DNA of 64,000 bases from Phytohabitans houttuyneae (GTDB taxonomy: Bacteria > Actinomycetota > Actinomycetes > Mycobacteriales > Micromonosporaceae), in NCBI RefSeq assembly GCF_011764425.1, contig NZ_BLPF01000001.1:5075001-5139000 (forward strand), in the 5' to 3' direction. The notes below the pieces were generated by a model. That model searched no databases, had not been told where the DNA came from, and saw only the letters and a program-made list of their open reading frames with translations. Each line of letters opens with the position of its first letter. Positions within the stretch are counted from its first letter, which is position 1. The position numbers were made by a program, and so were the translations under genes. This document shows, one piece after another, positions 8,880-18,532 of the stretch.

Positions 8880-9755
8880 GTGGCAGAGCAGCTGCGCCTG
8901 ATGGCGGTGCACGCCCATCCCGACGACGAGTCCAGCAAGGGCGCCGCCACGATGGCGAAGTATGCGTCAGAGGGCGTGCAGGTCCTGGTCGTGACCTGTA
9001 CCGGCGGCGAGCGCGGCAGCGTGCTCAACCCGAAGATGGACCGCCCCGACGTCTGGGAAAACATCGCGGAGATCCGGCGGGGCGAGATGGCCACTGCCCG
9101 GGCGATTCTCGGCGTCGACCAGGCGTGGCTCGGCTTCGTCGACTCCGGCCTGCCCGAGGGTGACCCGCTGCCGCCGCTGCCCGACGGATGCTTCGGGCTG
9201 GAAGACCCGCAGTCCGCGGCCGGCCCGCTCGTGCGGCTCATGCGCGAGTTCCGCCCGCACGTCGTCTTGACGTACGACGAGGAGGGCGGCTACCCGCACC
9301 CCGACCACATCATGTGCCACAAGATCAGCGTGGTGGCGTTCGAGGCGGCCGGCGACCCCGAGCAGTTTCCCGAGATGGGCGAGGCGTGGCAGCCGAGCAA
9401 GCTCTACTACCACCACACGTTCACCCGGGCGAAGTTCCAGGCGCTGCACGAGGGGATGGTCGCGGCCGGGCTCGACTCGCCGTACCAGGAGATGCTCGAC
9501 AACTGGTCGGACGACGGCACCGACAAGGGCCACCGGATCACGACGCGGGTCGAGTGCGCCGACTTCTTCCCGGTGCGTGACGACGCGCTGCGGGCACACG
9601 CCACGCAGGTCGACCCCGACGGGCCGTGGTTCCGGGCGCCGCTCGCGGTCCAGCAGCGGATCTGGCCGACCGAGGATTACGAGCTCGTTACGTCGCATGT
9701 GGAGACCTCGGTGCCGGAGACCGATCTCTTCGCGGGGGTGCGCGCCGCCGGATGA
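8880..9755 (+). CDS. mca: Mycothiol S-conjugate amidase
   Basis: A 291-residue LmbE/PIG-L zinc hydrolase. Mca cleaves mycothiol conjugates of toxic electrophiles so that the mercapturic acid can be exported. The zinc ligands are seen in [11 protein letters not shown] and in [12 protein letters not shown]. The length and the C-terminal IWPTEDYEL segment fit Mca rather than the deacetylase MshB. The GTG at 8880 precedes [16 protein letters not shown]. Mycothiol is restricted to actinobacteria, which supports the host assignment. Confidence 0.93.
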   Translation: MAEQLRLMAVHAHPDDESSKGAATMAKYASEGVQVLVVTCTGGERGSVLNPKMDRPDVWENIAEIRRGEMATARAILGVDQAWLGFVDSGLPEGDPLPPLPDGCFGLEDPQSAAGPLVRLMREFRPHVVLTYDEEGGYPHPDHIMCHKISVVAFEAAGDPEQFPEMGEAWQPSKLYYHHTFTRAKFQALHEGMVAAGLDSPYQEMLDNWSDDGTDKGHRITTRVECADFFPVRDDALRAHATQVDPDGPWFRAPLAVQQRIWPTEDYELVTSHVETSVPETDLFAGVRAAG

Positions 9756-9778
9756 CCGGACAGGCGTACGGTGGGGTG

Positions 9779-10023
9779 ATGCTGACGGCTGCTCAGGTGC
9801 TCGCGGAGAACAACTTCGGCGACACCCGCTCCGGCGGCCTGGCCGGGCCGATGGGCTGTTCATCATCGTGCTGCTGGCGATTGCGACAGTGCTCCTGATC
9901 CGGAATATGAACGCGCGGCTGCGCCGCCTCCCGGGTCGCTTTCCGGGGCAGGAGGCGGAAACCCCGCCGGCCGATCCTGCCGAGACTGTCCAAGATCCGA
10001 CAGATCGCGCGGACCGCGCCTGA
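9779..10023 (+). CDS. Small single-pass membrane protein, frameshifted
   Basis: A small protein of about 80 residues with an N-terminal NNFGDTRSGGLAGPMG segment, one transmembrane helix (LFIIVLLAIATVLLIRNM) and an Arg-rich, then acidic tail. The two parts lie in different frames: the break is at 9853-9857, where GATGGGCTG would need one more base to join GPMG to LFII. TACGGT at 9767-9772 stands 6 nt before ATG 9779, suggesting a leaderless start; an alternative ATG at 9752 overlaps the mca stop. The function is unknown. Confidence 0.7.
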
Positions 10024-10268
10024 CCGTGTTTATGGGGGTAGAGCGCTCCCTCGCGCCGGATCGGTCGCCGTCATTCGGCGGGTCTTGCCACTAGATGGCG
10101 AAACCGACCCGGGGACCCCTGTTGCCGCAAACCGGTTTGGCTTAGCCTCGCCGGGGGGCCATTGTCCCCACGCCGCGGGCTGAAGGGGGCGCCGATGCAC
10201 AATCGTTGCGGTATCCCCCTTTTGGGGTACAAGCGGACAAACATGTTGCCGGCGAGCGGGGGCTACCC
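10024..10268. other. Leader region of the GGDEF-EAL gene
   Basis: 245 nt without a gene. It contains the 12-bp palindrome CAAACCGGTTTG (about 10129-10140) and an imperfect hairpin around GTATCCCC...GGGGTAC (10213-10232). A cyclic-di-GMP riboswitch was looked for, but its conserved core could not be aligned. Confidence 0.3.
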
Positions 10269-12779
10269 GTGACAGCCCCGCGCGCGACCGTCGCGGCGCC
10301 CCGGCGGATCCGTGCGCTCCACATCGTCGTCCTGGCCATCGCGCTGCTGGCTGCCATCGCTGGCCTGCTCATGCCCGTCGATGTGCCCGACGGTGGCGAC
10401 CTGTCGCCGCTGGCCCGCGCCGGAATCGCTGTGGGCGTCATGGGCCTCGGCCAGCTCGCCCGGCTCCGGTTCCGGGTCGGCGCCGGCGCGGTCAACGTCA
10501 CGTGGGGCGAGGCGGCGTTCATCGTCGGGCTCTACCTGGCACCCGCGCAGTGGCTCCCGGCCGCCACCCTGGTGGGCACGTTCCTGGCCTGGCTGCTGCT
10601 CACGTTCCTCTCCGACCGGCGTTCGCCGCTGGAGATCCTGCACGTCGCCGGCTCGTTGACCGTCGCCGTGGCGGCCGGTGCGCTGGCCACGCGGGCCGTT
10701 GCCGACCCGCTCGACGCGCGGCTCACGCCGGTCCTCGCCGGCGCGCTGGCGCTCGGCTCATTGGCGTACCTCCTGGTCACCGGATGGCTCGCGGCGCTGA
10801 CGCTGTCCGTGCGGCAGGCCCGGCCGGCCGGCGGGCTGTTCCTGCGCGCGCTCCGCGCGAAGCTGCTGATGTTCGTTGGCAACGTGCTGATCGGCCTCAC
10901 CGTGATCAGCATGGTCGAGCGCGACCTGCGGTGGCTGCTGCTGCTCCCGCCCGCGCTGTGGCTGCTCCAGCAGACGTATGGGCACCGCTTGCGCGCCGAC
11001 GAGGAGCGCCGGCTGTGGTCCGCCTTCGCTGCCGCGACGCGCGAGCTGAGCCGCCTCGACGAGCGGTCCGTGGCCACGGCCGGGGTGAGGGGCGCTCTCT
11101 CGATCTTCGGTGCCGAGGCGGTCGAGGTCGACGTGCTCCGGGCCGACGGCACCCGCCGGCGGTACATGGGCGACGCGTCGGGCACGCTCGCCGAGGCGGA
11201 CGTGCGGGAGCCGCTCCCGGAGATCCTTCCGGACGAGCCCGGCCTCGTGCGGCTGACCGTCGCCGGCGCGACGGTGGGGCTGCTGCGCGTGCGGTTCTCC
11301 CGCGCGCTGGAGCCGGGGCAGCGGGAGTACACGGCCCTGTCGGCGTACGCGGACGCGCTCGCGACAGCGCTGCACGACGCCGCCACCCACCAGGCGCTGG
11401 CGGTGCTCACCGACCGCTCGGCGTACGAGGCAGTGCACGACCCGCTGACCAACCTGGCCAACCGCGCCGCGTTCCTGCTCAAGGGCGACGCCGCGCTGCG
11501 CCAGGTCGTGCGCGAAGTGCCGGTGGCGTTGCTGCTGCTCGACCTCGACCGCTTCAAGGAGGTCAACGACACGCTCGGGCACGCCGCCGGCGACGAGCTG
11601 CTGCAGGGCATCGCCGCACGGCTGGGCGGGCTTTCCGAGCCGGGGGAGCTGCTCGCGCGGTTCGACGGTGACGAGTTCGCGCTGCTGGTGACCGACCTGG
11701 AGCTGCCCGAGGGCGACCGCTCCTCGCCGATGCCGCAGGCGCTGCGCCGGGCCCGCGCGCTGGTCGAGCACCTCGCCGCGCCGATCGAGGTGGCCGGCGT
11801 GGTCATGTCCGTCGAGGCGTCGGTCGGCGTGGTCGTCGCGCCGGCGGGCTCCGCCGACGTGGCCGAGCTGGTGCGCCGCGCGGAAAACGCGATGTACCAG
11901 GCCAAGGAGGGCGGCGGGAGCGTCGCCTGGTACGACAGCGCCAAGGACGAGGCGAGCACCGACCGGCTCGCCCTGCTCGCGGAGGTGCGCGAGGCGCTCA
12001 CGGTCGACGACCAGCTGGTGCTCGCCCTCCAGCCCGCGGTCGACCTCGGCACCGGCGCACCGACCGGTGTGGAAGCGCTGATCCGCTGGCGCCACCCCCG
12101 CCGCGGCTCGCTCAGCCCGGTCGACTTCGTGCGCGCGATCGAGGGCAGCGATCTGCTGGCGCCCTTCACGCGGTACGTGGTGGACAAGGCGCTGGCAGTG
12201 GCCGCCGAGTGGGCCAGCGAGGGCCTTGACGTGCCGATCTCGGTCAATCTTTCGGCCCGCAGTTTGCTTGATCCCCACTTGCCGGCCGACATCGCCGAGC
12301 TGCTCCGCCGCCACCGCGTGCCCGCCCGCCGCCTGGTCCTGGAGATTACCGAGACCGTCGTGCTCAGCGAGCTCGAGGTCATCGACGAGGTGCTCAGCGC
12401 CCTCCGCGACCTGGGCGTGCAACTCTCGGTGGACGACTTCGGCACGGGCTACTCGTCCTTCACGTTCCTGACCCGCATCCCGGTCAACGAAGTCAAGATC
12501 GACCGCTCCTTCGTCCGCACGATGGCCGACGCGCCCACCTCGGCCGCCATCGTCAACGCGACCGTCGACCTGGGCCACCGCCTGGGACTCCGCGTGGTCG
12601 CCGAGGGCGTGGAAACCGCCGACCAGCGCGCCGCACTGGCCGCGCTCGGCTGCAGCGCCGCCCAGGGCTACCACTTCTTCAAACCCATGCCCGCCGACAA
12701 GATCGTCGCGGTGCTGAGGTCTCTGCTGGACTCCGCGCAGGCCCAGGTCTTCCCGCTCCGCGCCGACGGCGCTTCCTGA
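10269..12779 (+). CDS. Membrane-bound GGDEF-EAL cyclic-di-GMP protein
   Basis: An 836-residue protein. About residues 10-240 form several transmembrane helices, followed by a GAF-like linker, a GGDEF domain (~400-545) and an EAL domain (~560-820). The diguanylate-cyclase signature reads RFDGDEF, so the first Gly of GGDEF is Asp, which may lower activity. The phosphodiesterase residues look complete: VEALIRWRHP, NLSARSL, DDFGTGYSS, KIDRSFV and EGVET. Net c-di-GMP breakdown is therefore the likelier activity. The GTG at 10269 follows a GGGGG run; a TTG at 10206 would add 21 residues. Confidence 0.85.
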   Translation: MTAPRATVAAPRRIRALHIVVLAIALLAAIAGLLMPVDVPDGGDLSPLARAGIAVGVMGLGQLARLRFRVGAGAVNVTWGEAAFIVGLYLAPAQWLPAATLVGTFLAWLLLTFLSDRRSPLEILHVAGSLTVAVAAGALATRAVADPLDARLTPVLAGALALGSLAYLLVTGWLAALTLSVRQARPAGGLFLRALRAKLLMFVGNVLIGLTVISMVERDLRWLLLLPPALWLLQQTYGHRLRADEERRLWSAFAAATRELSRLDERSVATAGVRGALSIFGAEAVEVDVLRADGTRRRYMGDASGTLAEADVREPLPEILPDEPGLVRLTVAGATVGLLRVRFSRALEPGQREYTALSAYADALATALHDAATHQALAVLTDRSAYEAVHDPLTNLANRAAFLLKGDAALRQVVREVPVALLLLDLDRFKEVNDTLGHAAGDELLQGIAARLGGLSEPGELLARFDGDEFALLVTDLELPEGDRSSPMPQALRRARALVEHLAAPIEVAGVVMSVEASVGVVVAPAGSADVAELVRRAENAMYQAKEGGGSVAWYDSAKDEASTDRLALLAEVREALTVDDQLVLALQPAVDLGTGAPTGVEALIRWRHPRRGSLSPVDFVRAIEGSDLLAPFTRYVVDKALAVAAEWASEGLDVPISVNLSARSLLDPHLPADIAELLRRHRVPARRLVLEITETVVLSELEVIDEVLSALRDLGVQLSVDDFGTGYSSFTFLTRIPVNEVKIDRSFVRTMADAPTSAAIVNATVDLGHRLGLRVVAEGVETADQRAALAALGCSAAQGYHFFKPMPADKIVAVLRSLLDSAQAQVFPLRADGAS

Positions 12780-13124
12780 TCCGCTTCACTGTCCGTCGTG
12801 GCTGAGACCGCTGTGTGGGGTCGTTGGAGGATGTGTGGGGTCCTTGGAGGAACTGCCTCGCCCTCCGCGGGTCAGGCCTGGCGACCCGGCCGCCGCTTGG
12901 AGCAGGATTTGTTTTCGCGGCGGCGCCTGCCGCGTGCACGGCCCTCCGAAGCTGGGCGCACGGATGCGCCCAGCCCGCTGCGCCCCGAGGCCTCCGGGGG
13001 CGACCGCGACCGGCGTCCCCAATGGCCCAGATCCTGGTCGTCGCGGGCGGGCGATGGCTGGCGGCGGTGCGCGCTGCCGGGCGCGGGCACGCGGCGGCGA
13101 TGGGATCCTCCGCGGCCTTCAGTG

Positions 13125-13219
13125 AATCCAACCCAACCCAGACGCGAGCTACCGCGACGCCCGCGGTGGTCCGGACCGTTGCTCCCGCGGCCTCACCCTC
13201 CGCGGTCGCCCAGCTCACC
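13125..13219 (+). repeat. R1 interspersed repeat, copy A
   Basis: An element of ~95 nt with landmarks CTACCGCGACG, GGTCCGGACCGTTGCTCCC, GCGGCCTCACCCTCCGCGG and CAGCTCACC. Closely similar copies lie at 22233 and 63345 in the same orientation, and at 22968, 48884 and 63966 inverted. All sit at the 3' ends of genes. Confidence 0.75.
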
Positions 13220-13432
13220 CCGCTCCCGCAGATCTTGGAGACTTACCGTTCTCGACTTCGGAGTTGGGATTACTTCCGTGCGACAGCTTCCGGTGTCCTC
13301 CCAGCTCACGGCCTCCGCGCCGCAGTAGCCGGCTTTACGGTCGTGCTTCTGCAGATCTTCCGAGGCGGGAGTGCGCCAGTTCGGCACCGTCGTCGCGGTC
13401 TGTGACTGTCGATCAGTGCAGGCGGTGTGAAC

Positions 13433-13578
13433 TTCGAGACCTTGGTGAGTAAGCGCGTTTTTCGACGCCCACTCACCAAGATCTGCCGGAGCGGGCTCCT
13501 TCGTTGAGCCGGGCGACCGCGGAGAGTGAGGCGGCAACTGTGGGCACAGCGGCAGCTCACCGTTACCTCGGGTCGGAC
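13433..13578 (+). repeat. R2 hairpin repeat, copy 1
   Basis: A ~146-nt element paralogous to 22597-22742. It opens with an inverted repeat (CCTTGGTGAGT ... ACTCACCAAG) around a TTTTTCGACG loop, then GCGGGCTCC, then an R1-like stretch in inverted sense (GGGCGACCGCGGAGAGTGAGGC) and GGGCACAGCGGCAGCTCAC. Confidence 0.7.
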
Positions 13579-13842
13579 GCTAAGAAGGCGCGAAAGGGCT
13601 CCAGAAAGCGGCGGTTCGAGGTGCGTGGCGGGCAGGAGCAGACACGCGGCGCCGGTTTCATGGCTGGCGGGCGGCGGGTGGGTGCGTGCCGGTCGGGCGC
13701 GGACATGCGGCGGCCTTGGCTGGAAGCGACGGCCGCGAATCGGCTGTGCGTCAGCCAGGCGCGGAACACGGCGGGCGATGGCTTGAGGACGGCGGACAGC
13801 GGGTGACGGGTGCGCGCCGGTCGGGGCGCGGACATCCAGCGG

Positions 13843-14814
13843 CTAAGGCTGGAGTGCGGCGGGTTCGGGTTCGAGGTCGGCGGCCAAGGCGCGTGCGGCG
13901 ACACGGCGGGGGATCAGCTGGCGGGCGGCGGACAGCGGGTTGGGGTGTGCGGCCATCAGGGCGGACACGCGGCGGGCCGCGAAGCTGCCGCCGCCGAAGA
14001 GGAGGGCGGGGATCCAGGGGACTACCGCCACCAGTGAGATTGCGCCCAGCGCCGCGGTCCACGGCACGCCCAGCGAGGCGAGGCCTACGGCGAGGGCGGC
14101 GTTGTGCGGGTCGGCGCCGCCGAAGCGGGGGATGATGCTGGCGAGCTGGCTGGCCGCGAACACCGTTACCAGGCCGAGCAGGCTCACGCCGCTGCCCACG
14201 GCGATGACCGAGCCGAGGATCAAGCCGGCCACGCCCACCTGGTACAGGACGGAGATTGTCAGGCCGAACGCCAGCACGCCGGGGCCGGGCAGCGGGCGGC
14301 GGGCCAGCAGGTCCGGGCGGCGGCGGTGCACCACCAGGGCGACTACGGCGGCGACCACGGCTACGGTGCCGAACGCGGCGAGCATCTCCCAGGGGAGGGT
14401 GATGCCGGCGAGTACCACGCCAAGCGCGATGCCGCCCATGCCGAGCACCCGGTCCATCGCGACCTCGGCGACCGCCACGGTGCGGCCGAGGCCGGCCTGG
14501 TGCAGGCGGTGTACGCGCCACACGTCGGCGCCGGCGTGCACCGGCGAGATGAGACCGATGAGCTCGCTCTCGGCGTACGCGCGGATGTGCCACCAGCGGC
14601 TCCGCCCGCTCATCGACAGCGCGTGCCAGCGCAGGGGGCAGAGCAGGTACTTGCCGGCCGCCCAGGGGAGCAGGCCGAGCAGCACCGGCAGCGGCGAGGC
14701 CTGCGGCACGCTCGCGATGCTCCACACGGATACGACCGCGCTGGCGGCCAGCACGGCGAAGCCGAGCCAGGCGTTGGTGACGACGGGGCGGACCCGCGTC
14801 CAGACCGTACGCAT
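13843..14814 (-). CDS. Flippase-like (LPG synthase TM / UPF0104) membrane protein
   Basis: A 323-residue integral membrane protein with about eight hydrophobic helices. It matches the lysylphosphatidylglycerol-synthetase TM region / UPF0104 family, whose members move or modify lipids. The ATG at 14814 (MRTVWTRVRPVV) is chosen over the longer frame, whose first 25 residues do not look like a signal or helix. The sequence near residue 100 (AESELIGLISPVHAGADVWRVHRLHQAGLG) matches the family's conserved loop. No soluble aminoacyl-transferase domain follows. The C-terminus overlaps a decayed duplication. Confidence 0.7.
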   Translation of the reverse strand: MRTVWTRVRPVVTNAWLGFAVLAASAVVSVWSIASVPQASPLPVLLGLLPWAAGKYLLCPLRWHALSMSGRSRWWHIRAYAESELIGLISPVHAGADVWRVHRLHQAGLGRTVAVAEVAMDRVLGMGGIALGVVLAGITLPWEMLAAFGTVAVVAAVVALVVHRRRPDLLARRPLPGPGVLAFGLTISVLYQVGVAGLILGSVIAVGSGVSLLGLVTVFAASQLASIIPRFGGADPHNAALAVGLASLGVPWTAALGAISLVAVVPWIPALLFGGGSFAARRVSALMAAHPNPLSAARQLIPRRVAARALAADLEPEPAALQP

Positions 14815-14866
14815 GGCCACAGGCTGGCAGCAGACGGTTATGGCCAGTTGGCCGCTAATCAACCAA

Positions 14867-15133
14867 TCAGCGACTCGAACGCGGCACAACCAGGCCGGAC
14901 TCGTACGCCGTGACCACCGCCTGGGTGCGGTCGCGCAGGCCGAGCTTGCTCAGGACGCGGCTGACGTGTGTCTTGACGGTCTCCTCACTGACGACCAGGC
15001 GGTCGGCGATCTCGGTGTTCGAAAGACCCTCGGCGATCAGGCGGAGCACGTCGGTCTCGCGCGGCGTCAGCGCGCGCAGCGGCGTGGCCTGGCGCGGCCG
15101 GGGGCGCATGCGGGCGAACTCGTCGATCAGGCG
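14867..15133 (-). pseudogene. LuxR-type response regulator, N-terminus lost
   Basis: Only the last ~88 residues remain: [13 protein letters not shown], then a complete LuxR/FixJ helix-turn-helix ([17 protein letters not shown] and [19 protein letters not shown]). This is the output domain of a NarL-type response regulator. The receiver domain and the usual APSVTRR- lead-in are missing; the homology stops at 15133, exactly where a truncated ABC-2 permease begins on the other strand. No histidine kinase remains nearby. Confidence 0.8.
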
Positions 15134-15703
15134 GTGCTCGGCGTGCTGTACGTGACCACCGAGTACAAGACCGGCATGATCCGCACGACGCTCACCGCCA
15201 GCCCGCGCCGCGGCCGGGTGCTCGTCGCGAAGGCGCTGGTCCTCGGTGCGGTCACGTTCGCCTGCGGCCTTGTCGCCAGCGTCGCCTCCCTGCTCGGCAC
15301 CCGACCGATCCAGCGCGACAGCGGGTACGTCGCTCCCTACTACCCGGATCCGTCGTTCACCGACGGGGCGGTGCTGCGCGCGGTGTTCGGCACGGCGGCG
15401 TTCCTGGCCCTCATGGCGCTGCTCGGCCTCGGCCTCGGCGCGATCATCCGCCGTACCGCCGGTGCGGTGATCGTGGTCCTCGCCCTCGCCGTGGTGCCCG
15501 GCGTCGCCAGCTTGCTCCTGCCCCTCGACGGTGAAAAGTGGGTGGAGCGGATCACGCCGCTCGCCGGCCTCGCGATGCAGCATACCCGCGACCGGTGGGA
15601 CAACTGGGTGAGTCCCTGGCCGGGCTTCGCGGTCGCCTGCGGGTACGTGGTCGTCGCGCTGGTCGCGGGTGTACTGCTGGTCCGGCGGCGGGACACCGCG
15701 TGA
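15134..15703 (+). pseudogene. ABC-2 type permease, N-terminus lost
   Basis: About 189 residues of an ABC-2 permease subunit: [20 protein letters not shown] (the conserved 'EYxTGMIR' loop after helix 2) followed by four hydrophobic helices and an RRRDTA end. Related proteins have 80-100 more residues with the first helices. Homology starts right at the junction with the truncated response regulator (15133/15134). The partner ATP-binding gene, which would be expected upstream, is absent. The stop overlaps the next permease gene (GTGA). Confidence 0.78.
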
Positions 15704-16491
15704 CCGCGGTACAGGCTCTGCGCGGGGAGTGGACGAAGCTGCGCACGCTGCAGAGCACCGGGTGGCTGCTGTTCGGTCTTGTCGCGAGCACGGTCGGCCT
15801 GAGCGCGGTGACGGCGTGGGGCATCCCGACCGACTGCCTCGATCCGGAGCTGGGCTGCCGCGAGGATCTGGCCCGGAGCAGCCTCACCGGCGTGTACCTG
15901 GCGCAGCTCGCGGTCGTGGTGCTGGCCACGCTCGCGGTGACCGCCGAGTACGGCACGCAGACCATCCGGGCCACCTCGGCCGCGGAGCCCCGGCGTGGCC
16001 TCGTCTTCGCGGCCAAGGCGACCGTCGTCACCGCCCTGGTCGGTGCGGCCGGCGCGGTGGGAGTGCTCGGTGCGCTGGCCGCCGGCCGCCCACTCCTGTC
16101 CGGCAACGGCTTCACCACGGCAGCCGGCTACCCGCCGCTCTCGCTGGGCGACGGGCCGACCCTGCGAGCGGCCGGCGGCACGGTGCTCTACCTGGTGCTC
16201 GTGGGCCTGCTCAGCCTCGGCCTCGGCATGGCGCTGCGGCACACGCCGGCCGCGCTCGCCACAGTGCTGAGCGCCCTGTTCGTGTGGCCGATCGCCGCAT
16301 CGCTGCTCTCGGGCAGGTGGGCCGAGCGGGTGACCAGGTACGCCCCGATGAAAGCCGGCCTCTCCATCCAGGCGACCGAGCGCCTGGACGACCTGCCGAT
16401 CGGCCCGTGGCACGGCTTGGGCCTGCTCGCGGCGTACGCGGCGGCCACGCTCGTGGCGGGCGCGATCCTCTTCAAAGTCCGCGACGCGTGA
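15700..16491 (+). CDS. ABC-2 type permease
   Basis: A 263-residue paralogue of the preceding truncated permease, complete: [19 protein letters not shown] at the N-terminus, the [19 protein letters not shown] loop, and six hydrophobic segments. Such subunits pair with an ATPase to export small molecules or regulate antibiotic tolerance. The GTG at 15700 overlaps the previous stop by 4 nt, implying translational coupling. The ATPase seems to have been lost with the deletion upstream, so function is doubtful unless one is supplied elsewhere. Confidence 0.78.
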   Translation: MTAVQALRGEWTKLRTLQSTGWLLFGLVASTVGLSAVTAWGIPTDCLDPELGCREDLARSSLTGVYLAQLAVVVLATLAVTAEYGTQTIRATSAAEPRRGLVFAAKATVVTALVGAAGAVGVLGALAAGRPLLSGNGFTTAAGYPPLSLGDGPTLRAAGGTVLYLVLVGLLSLGLGMALRHTPAALATVLSALFVWPIAASLLSGRWAERVTRYAPMKAGLSIQATERLDDLPIGPWHGLGLLAAYAAATLVAGAILFKVRDA

Positions 16492-16503
16492 GAGGGTGGA
16501 GGG

Positions 16504-18504
<2,001 letters not shown>

Positions 18505-18520
18505 TACGACGCATATGTCC

Positions 18521-18526
18521 TAAAAT
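18521..18526 (+). promoter_or_regulatory. Leaderless -10 box (TAAAAT)
   Basis: TAAAAT lies 6 nt upstream of ATG 18533, with no ribosome site between, so translation probably begins at the 5' end of the transcript. Confidence 0.55.
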
Positions 18527-18532
18527 CGGCGA

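Larger units (their letters stand above)
12780..13842. other. Repeat-filled gap between convergent genes
   Basis: 1063 nt with no credible gene. It holds a 20-bp tandem doublet (TGTGGGGTCNTTGGAGGA, ~12812-12850), R1 repeat copy A and R2 repeat copy 1 (listed separately), and a degenerate direct duplication: about 13679-13724 resembles 13808-13854 (GGTGCGNGCCGGTCGGG...GCGGACAT...GGCTGGA), which runs into the end of the next gene. Confidence 0.5.

Noticed and set aside
9577-9779. Upstream extension of the small membrane gene
   Set aside because: It overlaps the mca coding sequence in another frame; the family starts near 9779.
10024-10268. Possible cyclic-di-GMP riboswitch before the GGDEF-EAL gene
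   Set aside because: GGCGAAACC and CCGCAAACC resemble parts of the GEMM core, but order, spacing and the conserved pairing regions do not fit.
12780-13800. Several 60-200-codon ORFs in the 12.8-13.8 kb gap
   Set aside because: They overlap repeats, have no domain features, and codon bias differs from real genes.
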